In this document: positions 1 to 5,307 of the stretch, in pieces
Position numbering within the stretch: position 1 is the stretch's first letter
Layout: the number at the start of each line of letters is the position of its first letter
Assembly: GCA_025458545.1 (NCBI GenBank)
Contig: JALOSH010000258.1
Location: 1 to 7,210 of the forward strand
From: Hydrogenophaga sp.
Lineage (GTDB): Bacteria; Pseudomonadota; Gammaproteobacteria; Burkholderiales; Burkholderiaceae
DNA: 7,210 nt
Direction of reading: 5' to 3'
Program-made: the position numbers and the translations under genes
The notes under the pieces: generated by a model
What the model was told of the DNA's origin: nothing
Seen by the model: the letters and a program-made list of their open reading frames with translations, nothing else
The model's database searches: none

Positions 1-139
1 CATGGGTGAAGAAGGCGTGCTCAAGGCGCTGCAGATCATCCACAAGGAACTCGACATCACCATGGCGTTTTGCGGCCACACCAACATCCAGAACGTGGAC
101 ACCGGCATCCTGCTGCCCGGCACTTTTCCCAAACCATGA
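1..139 (+). CDS. FMN-dependent alpha-hydroxy-acid dehydrogenase (L-lactate dehydrogenase type), 3' end only
   Basis: Only the last 45 codons are inside the window; the reading frame enters from the left edge and stops with TGA at 137-139. The visible peptide begins MGEEGVLKALQIIHKEL and continues ITMAFCGHTNIQNVD. It resembles the last helix and tail of the FMN-dependent alpha-hydroxy-acid oxidase/dehydrogenase family (LldD, glycolate oxidase, mandelate dehydrogenase), where a G-x-x-G-V-x-x-A-L-x-x-I stretch is followed by (T/I)-M-x-x-C-G. Enzymes of this family oxidise L-2-hydroxy acids such as L-lactate to 2-oxo acids using FMN. The substrate cannot be read from this fragment. The next gene starts 4 nt after the stop, so the two are probably co-transcribed. 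The family call rests on C-terminal similarity recalled from the family; no catalytic residue is visible. Confidence 0.75.
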   Translation, partial: MGEEGVLKALQIIHKELDITMAFCGHTNIQNVDTGILLPGTFPKP

Positions 140-143
140 CCCC

Positions 144-683
144 ATGACCGACAGCGCGATCGCCCCAGACAACGCCCCCGCTTCCACCCCGGCATCGCGC
201 CGGGTCAGTCCCTGGTGGCGCGCGCTCGCCATTCTTTTGCTGATCGTGCTGCTGATCGGCTGGGCCGCCGCCGCCAGCATGATGACGCAGCTGAAGGCCC
301 AGATTCAGCACGCGCAGGCGCGTCTGATCGAGGTGCCGCAGATTCGACAGGTGGCGGTGCTGCTGGACAGCGAGCAACAGCCCGCCATGCTGGTGACCTA
401 CAACCCCAAGGACCGCGCCCTGCTGGTGCAGCGGCTCAACGATGTCAAAGAAGGCCGCGAAGACAGCATGCAGGTCTGGGCCCTTGCAGGCGGCGCCGAG
501 CCCCGCTCGCTGGGTGTGGTCACCAGCAAGTACAAGACCTTGCAGATGCCGGTGAGCGAAACCGCTCTCCAGGGCGTGACCGAAATCGCCGTGAGTGCCG
601 AAAACAAAGGCGGCGTGCCGAGCGGTGCGTCGCCCAGCCTGCCCTGGCTGTTCAAGGGCGCGCTGGTGCAAAAGTCCATCTGA
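144..683 (+). CDS. Single-pass membrane protein with RskA-like (anti-sigma-K factor) C-terminal domain
   Basis: A 179-residue protein. Residues 1-23 are a short Ala/Pro/Ser-rich N-terminus, residues 24-44 a strongly hydrophobic segment starting with a WWR motif, and residues about 47-63 a short helix-forming stretch. From about residue 68 onward comes a domain resembling the C-terminal domain of anti-sigma-K factors. The landmarks are MQVWAL (109-114) with GG..PRSLG (116-124), and an AVSAENKGGVPSGA segment (149-162) that closes with LFKGALVQ. In RskA proteins this domain lies outside the cytoplasmic membrane, while a cytoplasmic N-terminal zinc-binding domain holds the sigma factor. Here about 23 residues precede the membrane segment, far too few for that domain, and no sigma-factor gene is in view. 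I chose ATG 144, 4 nt after the upstream stop, because translation from codon 6 onwards in this frame runs through the dehydrogenase gene out of frame. No clear Shine-Dalgarno is seen, so translational coupling is likely. The domain call is fairly firm; the function is unknown. Confidence 0.8.
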   Translation: MTDSAIAPDNAPASTPASRRVSPWWRALAILLLIVLLIGWAAAASMMTQLKAQIQHAQARLIEVPQIRQVAVLLDSEQQPAMLVTYNPKDRALLVQRLNDVKEGREDSMQVWALAGGAEPRSLGVVTSKYKTLQMPVSETALQGVTEIAVSAENKGGVPSGASPSLPWLFKGALVQKSI

Positions 684-724
684 GGGTGTCGGGTCCGCCC
701 GATGCAGGCCTGCTGCCTCGGCGT
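684..724. other. Convergent intergenic spacer with a short hairpin
   Basis: This is the 41-nt gap between two convergent genes. It holds a 5-bp stem (TCGGG 689-693, loop TCCG, CCCGA 698-702) and a self-complementary GCAGGCCTGC at 704-713. Neither is followed by a T-run on either strand. A bidirectional termination role is possible from position only. Confidence 0.25.
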
Positions 725-1480
725 TCAGGCGTCGAGGTTCTCATGGACCTCGCTGACACCCTGTTTCCAGTAGGCAGACATGCGCATCGCCTCGCGCGGA
801 TGGCCGTGCTCTTGCAGCAACACATCGCGCACGCGGACCATCAGCGCCGCCTCTCCGGCTCCCCAGGCAAACCCTTCGCCCGGCGGCAGCGCCAGCGCGC
901 GCACCGCATTCACCAGCGCATCGGGCGACTGGACCCACTGGGTGCGCCGGGTGGCGCTCTGGGGCCAGCTGCGCTGGTCGGCGGGGTCGTCCACCATCGC
1001 CAGCACCCACACCTGGGCGTTGGCCGGCAGCTCGTCCAGCCGCCGGTGGATGGCGGGCAGGGCGGTGGCGTCGCCCACCAACAGGTGCCAGTCGTAGTCG
1101 ATGGGGATGATCATCGAACCGCGCGGCCCGCCGATGCTGGCCCGCTGGCCCACCGTGGCGGTGCGCGCCCATTCGCTGGCCAGACCGTGGCCATGCAACG
1201 CGAATTCGACGGTGAGTTCACCCCGCTCCGCGTCGAACCGGCGCGGCGTGTAGTCGCGCTTGACGGTTTCACCGCTGGCGGTGGTGAAGATGAACTTGAG
1301 GTGGTCATCGAACGAGGCCGACACAAAGTTGGCCAGGGTCGGTTCGGCACCCGGCACGGACTCGAAGGTGATGGCCACAAAGTGTGGGCCCAGGGCCTCG
1401 ATGCGGGCCACCTGCACCTCGCGGCGGAGGAGTTCGTGGCGCACCCGTTCGATGCGGCGGGCGGTTGTTGGAGCATTCAT
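725..1480 (-). CDS. Siderophore-interacting FAD-dependent ferric reductase (SIP/ViuB/YqjH family)
   Basis: A 251-residue flavoprotein, the usual length for siderophore-interacting proteins. These proteins bind FAD and use NAD(P)H to reduce ferric iron in imported siderophore complexes, releasing Fe(II) in the cytoplasm. Visible motifs, in order, are SFDDHLKFIF (56-65), typical of SIP proteins; the FAD-contacting RDYTPRRF (75-82); HGHGLASEWA (96-105); GGPRGS (117-122); GDATALPAI (136-144), at the start of the NAD(P)H-binding half; then WGAGEAALMVRVR and the C-terminal YWKQG. No signal peptide is seen. It diverges from a MarR-family gene; the E. coli relative yqjH is likewise paired with its own repressor, YqjI, which is of a different family. 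A strong minus-strand promoter candidate (TTGACA, 17 nt, CATGAT) ends 33 nt before the ATG at 1480-1478. No transporter or siderophore biosynthesis gene is visible nearby. The family is sure; the substrate is unknown. Confidence 0.92.
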   Translation of the reverse strand: MNAPTTARRIERVRHELLRREVQVARIEALGPHFVAITFESVPGAEPTLANFVSASFDDHLKFIFTTASGETVKRDYTPRRFDAERGELTVEFALHGHGLASEWARTATVGQRASIGGPRGSMIIPIDYDWHLLVGDATALPAIHRRLDELPANAQVWVLAMVDDPADQRSWPQSATRRTQWVQSPDALVNAVRALALPPGEGFAWGAGEAALMVRVRDVLLQEHGHPREAMRMSAYWKQGVSEVHENLDA

Positions 1481-1497
1481 GACAAATCGTTTACTTG

Positions 1498-1512
1498 GTT
1501 GATAATGTCATC
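1498..1512 (+). promoter_or_regulatory. Candidate MarR operator, site 1
   Basis: GTTGATAATGTCATC is an imperfect palindrome (GTTGA-N5-TCATC). It matches site 2 at 12 of 15 positions in the same orientation. It covers the TTGATA -35 candidate of the plus-strand promoter. Binding by the adjacent MarR protein is inferred from position and symmetry. Confidence 0.5.
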
Positions 1513-1528
1513 CATCATGAAACATAAA
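1499..1528 (+). promoter_or_regulatory. Candidate sigma-70 promoter for the MarR gene
   Basis: TTGATA (1499-1504, 5 of 6 to TTGACA), an 18-nt spacer, then CATAAA (1523-1528, 4 of 6 to TATAAT). Transcription would start near 1535, 12 nt before ATG 1547 and downstream of the other two ATG options. It faces and overlaps the minus-strand promoter. Confidence 0.4.
1501..1519 (+). promoter_or_regulatory. Fur-box-like sequence
   Basis: GATAATGTCATCCATCATG matches the classical 19-bp Fur consensus (GATAATGATAATCATTATC) at 13 of 19 positions, including the whole first GATAATG heptamer. It overlaps site 1 and the -10 of the minus-strand promoter. AT-rich promoters can reach such a score by chance, but the target gene is an iron-release enzyme. 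Confidence 0.35.
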
Positions 1529-1542
1529 GTTGATCTTGTCAA
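1514..1542 (-). promoter_or_regulatory. Candidate sigma-70 promoter for the siderophore-interacting gene
   Basis: On the minus strand, TTGACA (1542-1537, a perfect -35) is separated by 17 nt from CATGAT (1519-1514, 4 of 6 matches to TATAAT). Transcription would begin near 1507, giving a 5' leader of about 27 nt before the ATG at 1480. Confidence 0.55.
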
Positions 1543-1543
1543 C
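1529..1543 (+). promoter_or_regulatory. Candidate MarR operator, site 2
   Basis: GTTGATCTTGTCAAC is a perfect palindrome with 5-bp arms (GTTGA/TCAAC) and a 5-bp centre. It starts 31 bp after site 1, about three helical turns, so both would face the same side of the DNA. It covers the minus-strand TTGACA -35 of the siderophore-interacting gene. Confidence 0.55.
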
Positions 1544-1546
1544 CAA

Positions 1547-1981
1547 ATGCCTGACCACCCCGATGTGCTGGAGGCGGTGCACACGCTCATGCACCGCGTG
1601 CGCTCCCGCCAGCAACGCGAGCTGAGAGAGATTGGCCAGGACCTCACCCACATGGACACCAAGGTGCTGGCCTTCTTTGCCCGCCACCCGGACGCTTCAT
1701 CGCGCGATCTGGTGGCCCATTCCGGGCGCGACAAGGGTCAGATTGCGCGCCTCATCGGCGGCTTGCGTGAGCGCGGCCTGCTCGAAGCATCGGCCGACGC
1801 GGCCGACGGACGAACCATCCGCCTGCGGCTCACGGCAGAGGGGCGCACCCTTCAACAGGCCCTGCAGGCCCAGCGCAAGCGGCTGGAAAAGCTGGCGGTG
1901 CAAGGTCTGAGCGAAGCCGAACGGGCCCAGCTGCACCAGCTGTTGCAACGGGTGGCGGACAACCTGGCGCCCGACGCCTGA
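1547..1981 (+). CDS. MarR-family transcriptional regulator
   Basis: From ATG 1547 the protein is 144 residues, a normal MarR length. After an N-terminal dimerisation helix comes a winged helix-turn-helix: LTHMDTKVLAFFARHP leads in, the recognition helix lies around GRDKGQIARLIGGLRERGLL, and the wing is ADAADGRTIRLRLT. The last 45 residues form the C-terminal dimerisation helices. In-frame ATGs also exist at 1505 and 1517, giving 158 or 154 residues, and either may be what automatic callers choose. I prefer 1547 because 1481-1546 is AT-rich, unlike the coding sequence, and carries both promoter candidates and symmetrical sites; a transcript from the plus-strand promoter would start near 1535. 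None of the three starts has a clear Shine-Dalgarno. Divergent placement suggests it represses itself and the siderophore-interacting gene. The ligand cannot be predicted from sequence. Family call firm, start uncertain. Confidence 0.9.
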   Translation: MPDHPDVLEAVHTLMHRVRSRQQRELREIGQDLTHMDTKVLAFFARHPDASSRDLVAHSGRDKGQIARLIGGLRERGLLEASADAADGRTIRLRLTAEGRTLQQALQAQRKRLEKLAVQGLSEAERAQLHQLLQRVADNLAPDA

Positions 1982-2008
1982 GAGCGCGACCTGTCGGGTC
2001 AGCGGGCG
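1982..2008. other. Short convergent spacer
   Basis: Twenty-seven nt separate the MarR stop from the stop of the SIMPL gene on the other strand. A 4-bp GACC/GGTC pairing (1988-1991 with 1997-2000) is the only structure. There is no T-run, so no intrinsic terminator can be called. Confidence 0.3.
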
Positions 2009-2737
2009 TCAGCGCAATTCGTATTCGAAGCTGCTGACCACGCGCAAGCGCTTGCCGCGCGAGCTGCCGTCGTCGAAGTCTTGTCCGTCGTCGCCGGTGA
2101 TGCGGATCACACCCTGGTTGGCGCTTTTGAGGGGCCCCAGCGTGGCACCGGCCTCGGCGGCGAACTTCTCCGCCTGCTCGCGCGCGTTCTTGGTGGCTTC
2201 GGCGAGCAAGGGCGCCTTCACATCGTTGAAGCCGCGCAGCTGGTAGCGCGGCCCCGCTTGCGCGCCGTCGCCTTCGCCACCGAGCTGTATGCCGGCCTGG
2301 ATGAGCGGGTCGAGCGCCAGCGATGCCTTCTCGACCTCGGCCACCCGGGCGCTCTTGACCACGATGCGACCGCTGCCATTGAAGCGGAACGGCACATTGC
2401 CCTGCGCATAGTCGCGCGCCAGCAGGTCCTGCACCGAAAGCGGCTTGGATTCGAGTTCATCGTCCTTGAAACCCTGCGCCTTCAGAAACGCCAGCACCTT
2501 CTCGCGGTCGGCCGACAGGGCCTGCTGCACGCCGGCGAACTCGCTGCCGGCTCGGCGGAAATTCAGGGTCCAGATCGCAAAGTCGCTCTGCACATCGCGC
2601 TCCGCAAGACCCTTGACCGAGATGCTGCGGTCGGCCATGCGGAAGCGCTCCAGTCCGGCGCTGACGAAGAAGCCCGCGGCGGCAATGCCGGCGGCGACCA
2701 GCAACCCCGTGAGCAAGCGTGGCAAGGTGGTGTTCAT
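2009..2737 (-). CDS. SIMPL domain (DUF541) protein, membrane-anchored
   Basis: A 242-residue protein. Residues 8-29 form one hydrophobic segment (LLTGLLVAAGIAAAGFFVSAG) without an obvious cleavage site, so it is probably an uncleaved anchor with the rest in the periplasm. The SIMPL domain follows from about residue 37: SISVKGLAERDVQSDFAIW is the typical opening strand (compare ISV-x-G-x-(A/G)-E in YggE/BP26 relatives). A central part carries VVKSARVAEVEKAS, then an NAREQAEKFAAEAGATLG helix at about 190-207, and it ends in RVVSSFEYELR. SIMPL proteins have been tied to oxidative stress (E. coli YggE) and to ring-like oligomers (Brucella BP26); no enzymatic motif is seen. I chose the ATG at 2737 over an in-frame one at 2767 because a GGGAG lies 7 nt before it. 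It diverges from the polymerase gene. Confidence 0.88.
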   Translation of the reverse strand: MNTTLPRLLTGLLVAAGIAAAGFFVSAGLERFRMADRSISVKGLAERDVQSDFAIWTLNFRRAGSEFAGVQQALSADREKVLAFLKAQGFKDDELESKPLSVQDLLARDYAQGNVPFRFNGSGRIVVKSARVAEVEKASLALDPLIQAGIQLGGEGDGAQAGPRYQLRGFNDVKAPLLAEATKNAREQAEKFAAEAGATLGPLKSANQGVIRITGDDGQDFDDGSSRGKRLRVVSSFEYELR

Positions 2738-2744
2738 GCAGGGA

Positions 2745-2749
2745 CTCCC
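2745..2749 (-). promoter_or_regulatory. Ribosome binding site of the SIMPL gene
   Basis: GGGAG on the minus strand, 7 nt before the ATG at 2737-2735. It decides the start against the in-frame ATG 10 codons upstream. Confidence 0.65.
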
Positions 2750-2759
2750 GGATCTTTGT

Positions 2760-2775
2760 CGGCCCAATGGGGCCG
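2760..2775. repeat. Perfect 6-bp hairpin in the SIMPL/polymerase divergent spacer
   Basis: CGGCCC (2760-2765), loop AATG, GGGCCG (2770-2775). It lies 23 nt from the SIMPL ATG and 35 nt from the polymerase ATG, inside a 73-nt divergent spacer. No LexA-type CTGT-N8-ACAG box and no convincing -35/-10 pair are visible in the spacer. Its role is unknown. Confidence 0.4.
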
Positions 2776-2810
2776 CTCACGAGGGCAGTTTAGTCCCGTC
2801 GGGCAGCGCT

Positions 2811-4106
2811 ATGCTTGCCAGTGTGCCCGAACCTGCCGCCCCGCCACGCCGCATCGCCCACCTGGACATGGACGCGTTCTTCGCGTCGGTGGAATTGCTG
2901 CGCTACCCGCAGCTCAAAGGTTTGCCGGTGGTCATTGGCGGCGGGCGGCGGCGCGAGGACGATGTGCTCGCCCGGCTGCGCGAGGCCTACCCGGAGCGCG
3001 ACTGGTCGGGCGGCGACCTGAGCCGCATCCCGCTCGACTTCTTTCCCCGCCTCTCGGGCTACACCGGGCGCGGCGTCATCACCACCGCCACCTACGCGGC
3101 GCGGCAGTTCGGCGTCGGTTCGGCCATGGGGCTGATGAAGGCGGCCAAGCTCTGCCCGCAGGCCATTTTGCTGCCGGTGGACTTTGACGAGGTGCGCCGC
3201 ATCTCGCGCCTGTTCAAGAGCACCATCCTGGAGATCGCGCCGCTGATGGAAGACCGGGGCGTGGACGAGGTCTACATCGACTTCACCCAGGTGCCCGGCG
3301 GCCAGCGCGAAGGCGGGCGCGTGCTGGCGCGGCTCCAGAAGAGCATCTTCCAGGCGACCGGCATCACCTGCTCCATCGGCGTGGCGCCGAACAAGCTGAT
3401 CGCCAAGATGGCGAGCGAATTCAACAAACCCAACGGCATCAGCATCGTCTGGCCGGGCGACCTGGAGGCCAAGATCTGGCCACTGCCGTGCCGCAAGATC
3501 AACGGCGTGGGCCCCAAGGCCGACGAGAAGCTGCAAGCCCACGGCATCCGCACCATCGGTGAACTCGCGCAGCGCGACCCGGTGTGGCTGATGGAAACCT
3601 TCGGCAAGAGCTATGGCGCCTGGCTGCACGAAGTGAGCTGGGGCCGCGACGAGCGCCCGGTGGTGACCGAGAGCGAGCCGGTGAGCATGAGCCGCGAGAC
3701 GACCTTCGAGCGCGATCTGCACGCGGTGCGCGACCGGGCCGAATTGGGCGCCGTGTTCACCAAACTCTGCGAACAGGTGGCCAGCGACCTGCAACGCAAG
3801 GGCTACGAGGGCAAGACCATCGGCATCAAACTGCGCTACGACAACTTCCAGAGCGTGACGCGCGACGTGACCATCGACACCGCCACCGACGACCCCGCCA
3901 CGATCCGCCGCCACGCTGGGCTCTGCCTGAAGCGCGTGGACCTGAGCCGCCGCATCCGACTGCTGGGCGTTCGCGTGGGCAAGCTGGTCAAGCCCGAGAC
4001 AGAGGACGCCAGCGCCACCGGCTACAGTGAAAAGCCTTCCCACCCACTGCCCCGAGACAAGGCCCGACATGAGCACACCGACCTGCTTTTCCCTGAGCTC
4101 GACTGA
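2811..4106 (+). CDS. dinB: Y-family DNA polymerase (DNA polymerase IV, DinB type) with a fingers-region insertion
   Basis: A 431-residue translesion polymerase, about 80 longer than E. coli Pol IV. Catalytic carboxylates are conserved: D19 in HLDMDAFFASVE (E. coli D8) and D152/E153 in DEVYIDF (E. coli D103/E104); F24 is the steric gate. GG (43-44) is followed by about 42 residues, where E. coli has 4, before GRGVITTATYAARQFGV (86-102), which contacts the nascent pair in relatives. The thumb helix-hairpin-helix is seen in the INGVGPKADEKLQAHGIRTI region, and the little finger follows from about residue 280 (SRETTFERDL). The tail TDLLFPELD (423-431) is a possible degenerate beta-clamp motif. 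ATG 2811 is the start that keeps all domains; GTG 2823 is possible, and no good Shine-Dalgarno is seen. The last 38 nt overlap the next gene. No LexA box is visible upstream, so SOS control is not supported here. Confidence 0.9.
   Translation: MLASVPEPAAPPRRIAHLDMDAFFASVELLRYPQLKGLPVVIGGGRRREDDVLARLREAYPERDWSGGDLSRIPLDFFPRLSGYTGRGVITTATYAARQFGVGSAMGLMKAAKLCPQAILLPVDFDEVRRISRLFKSTILEIAPLMEDRGVDEVYIDFTQVPGGQREGGRVLARLQKSIFQATGITCSIGVAPNKLIAKMASEFNKPNGISIVWPGDLEAKIWPLPCRKINGVGPKADEKLQAHGIRTIGELAQRDPVWLMETFGKSYGAWLHEVSWGRDERPVVTESEPVSMSRETTFERDLHAVRDRAELGAVFTKLCEQVASDLQRKGYEGKTIGIKLRYDNFQSVTRDVTIDTATDDPATIRRHAGLCLKRVDLSRRIRLLGVRVGKLVKPETEDASATGYSEKPSHPLPRDKARHEHTDLLFPELD
4059..4062 (+). promoter_or_regulatory. 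Ribosome binding site of the dienoyl-CoA isomerase gene, inside dinB
   Basis: AAGG, 6 nt before ATG 4069, within the last 50 nt of the polymerase gene. It supports the overlapping start and independent re-initiation of translation. Confidence 0.5.
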
Positions 4107-4914
4107 AGACCACGTGGCCCACCTGGTGCTCAACCGCCCCGAGGCGTTGAACACCATGCACCCCACCTTCTGGCGCGAGCTGGACGAGGCGCTCACCGAC
4201 CTGCACCGCGCGGGCACGGCGCGCGCGCTGGTGATCAGCAGCACCGGCAAACACTTCAGTGCCGGCATGGCGCTGGAGACCTTTGCCGGGGCGATCCAGA
4301 TGGACGACCAAAGCCCCGAAGGCCGCGCCGCCATCTTCGATTTGCTGACCGACATGCAGGCCACCTTCACCAAGCTCGAAAACCTGCGCTGCCCGGTGAT
4401 CTTCGCCATCCAGGGCGGCTGCATCGGCGGCGCGGTGGACATGGTCACGGCGGGCTGCATCCGCTACGCCACGGCCGACGCCTTCTTCTGCATCCAGGAG
4501 ATCAACATTGGCATGGTGGCCGATGTGGGCACGCTGCAGCGCCTGCCCAAGCTGATCCCGTTTGCCGTGGTGAAAGAAATGGCCTACACCGGCCGCCGCC
4601 TGCCGGCCCAGCGCGCGCTGGCCTACGGGCTGGTGAACGAGGTGTTCGACACGCCCGAGGCCATGCTGGCTGCCGCGCTGCAGTGCGCCCGGGAGATCGC
4701 GAGCAAGCCGCCCATCGCCATCTGGGGCACCAAACAGGCTGTGACCTACGCCCGCGACCACAGCGTGGAAGATTCGCTGCGCCAGATGGGCTGGCTGCAG
4801 GGCGCGATCTGGAGCAATGCGCACGTGCGCGAGTCGATCACCGCCATGAAGGAAAAACGCGCTGGCAGCTACACGCCGTTGTCGGCGCTGCAAAGCTTCA
4901 ACCACCTGGGCTGA
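4069..4914 (+). CDS. Delta(3,5)-Delta(2,4)-dienoyl-CoA isomerase (enoyl-CoA hydratase/crotonase superfamily)
   Basis: A 281-residue crotonase-fold protein. It opens with LVLNRPEALNTM; the oxyanion-hole segments are GKHFSAGMAL and QGGCIGGAVDM. The run from there to ADVGTLQRLPK closely follows eukaryotic dienoyl-CoA isomerase (ECH1). The three acidic residues known from rat ECH1 (Asp176, Glu196, Asp204) have exact counterparts with the same spacing: D124, E144 and D152. Later, RDHSVEDSL and a C-terminal helix also resemble ECH1. The enzyme shifts 3,5-dienoyl-CoA to 2,4-dienoyl-CoA during beta-oxidation of unsaturated fatty acids with odd-numbered double bonds. No targeting signal is seen, so a cytoplasmic site is expected. 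The start overlaps the polymerase gene by 38 nt and is preceded by AAGG. No other beta-oxidation gene is in view, so the genomic partner is unusual. Confidence in this subfamily over plain enoyl-CoA hydratase is high. Confidence 0.9.
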   Translation: MSTPTCFSLSSTEDHVAHLVLNRPEALNTMHPTFWRELDEALTDLHRAGTARALVISSTGKHFSAGMALETFAGAIQMDDQSPEGRAAIFDLLTDMQATFTKLENLRCPVIFAIQGGCIGGAVDMVTAGCIRYATADAFFCIQEINIGMVADVGTLQRLPKLIPFAVVKEMAYTGRRLPAQRALAYGLVNEVFDTPEAMLAAALQCAREIASKPPIAIWGTKQAVTYARDHSVEDSLRQMGWLQGAIWSNAHVRESITAMKEKRAGSYTPLSALQSFNHLG

Positions 4915-4923
4915 TCCACCTGC

Positions 4924-5307
4924 TCAGTTTTTGCAGCGACCGCCCACGGACACGCTGCCGTCGCGGCACTCGGTGATGATGTCTTCGTCGCGCGTGGTCC
5001 TTGTGACCGGTGGTTTGGGTTTGGCCACCGCTGGCGCCGACACGGTCTTCGGTGGCAGGCCAGGTTCTGAAGCCGATGCCCCACCGCTGCGGGCATAGAC
5101 GATCTTCTTGCTGCCGTTGCCGCACTGCCCCACCACCTGGCCCGGCACATCGGCAGCCACGTCCACGGTGCGCACCGTGAATCCTGAGATGCCCTTGGAA
5201 GCGATGTTGGCCTCGATCTGCAGGCGCAGTGGTTCGCAGTTTTCGGCAGCGAATGCGGCAGAGCCGATCAGGGCCAGGACAAACAGGCACAACGCGGACT
5301 TCAGCAT
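4924..5307 (-). CDS. Small exported DUF1161 protein with a cysteine-bearing C-terminal extension
   Basis: A 127-residue protein. Residues 1-20 are a signal peptide (MLKSALCLFVLALIGSAAFA, likely cut before AENCE). The DUF1161-like part spans about 22-73: CEPLRLQIEANIASKGISGF, then GQVVGQCGNGSKKIVYAR, the pattern of C-E-x-L plus V-V-G-x-C-x-x-G-x-K-x-I-x-Y. A Pro/Lys/Ala linker (about 82-101) leads to a short tail, ITECRDGSVSVGGRCKN (111-127). The mature chain has four cysteines, C24, C62, C114 and C125, which could form two disulfides in the periplasm. DUF1161 has no function that I know. It converges on the dienoyl-CoA isomerase with only 9 nt between stops. The frame is open upstream, but ATG 5307 gives the signal peptide at the N-terminus; no good Shine-Dalgarno is seen. 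Confidence 0.85.
   Translation of the reverse strand: MLKSALCLFVLALIGSAAFAAENCEPLRLQIEANIASKGISGFTVRTVDVAADVPGQVVGQCGNGSKKIVYARSGGASASEPGLPPKTVSAPAVAKPKPPVTRTTRDEDIITECRDGSVSVGGRCKN

Larger units (their letters stand above)
1495..1546. repeat. Outer inverted repeat framing the divergent control region
   Basis: TTGGTTGA at 1495-1502 is perfectly complementary in reverse to TCAACCAA at 1539-1546, with a 36-nt spacer. The symmetry centre (near 1520) lies between the two divergent promoter candidates. This is more likely a protein-binding symmetry than an RNA hairpin. Confidence 0.6.

Noticed and set aside
6..143. Longer start for the RskA-like gene at position 6
   Set aside because: The extension is encoded inside the dehydrogenase gene in another frame and is Arg/Ser/Thr-rich. 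ATG 144 follows that gene's stop by 4 nt.
684..724. Rho-independent terminator between the RskA-like and siderophore-interacting genes
   Set aside because: The stem is only 5 bp and no T-run follows on either strand.
215..1504. Long upstream extension of the MarR reading frame
   Set aside because: It runs out of frame through the RskA-like gene and antisense to the siderophore-interacting gene. Its residues are Arg/Ala/Gly-rich shadow sequence.
2790..4460. A 556-codon open frame on the minus strand across the polymerase and isomerase genes
   Set aside because: It is antisense to two well-recognised genes with conserved catalytic motifs. Its translation is His/Gln/Ala/Arg-rich low-complexity sequence typical of shadows in high-GC DNA.
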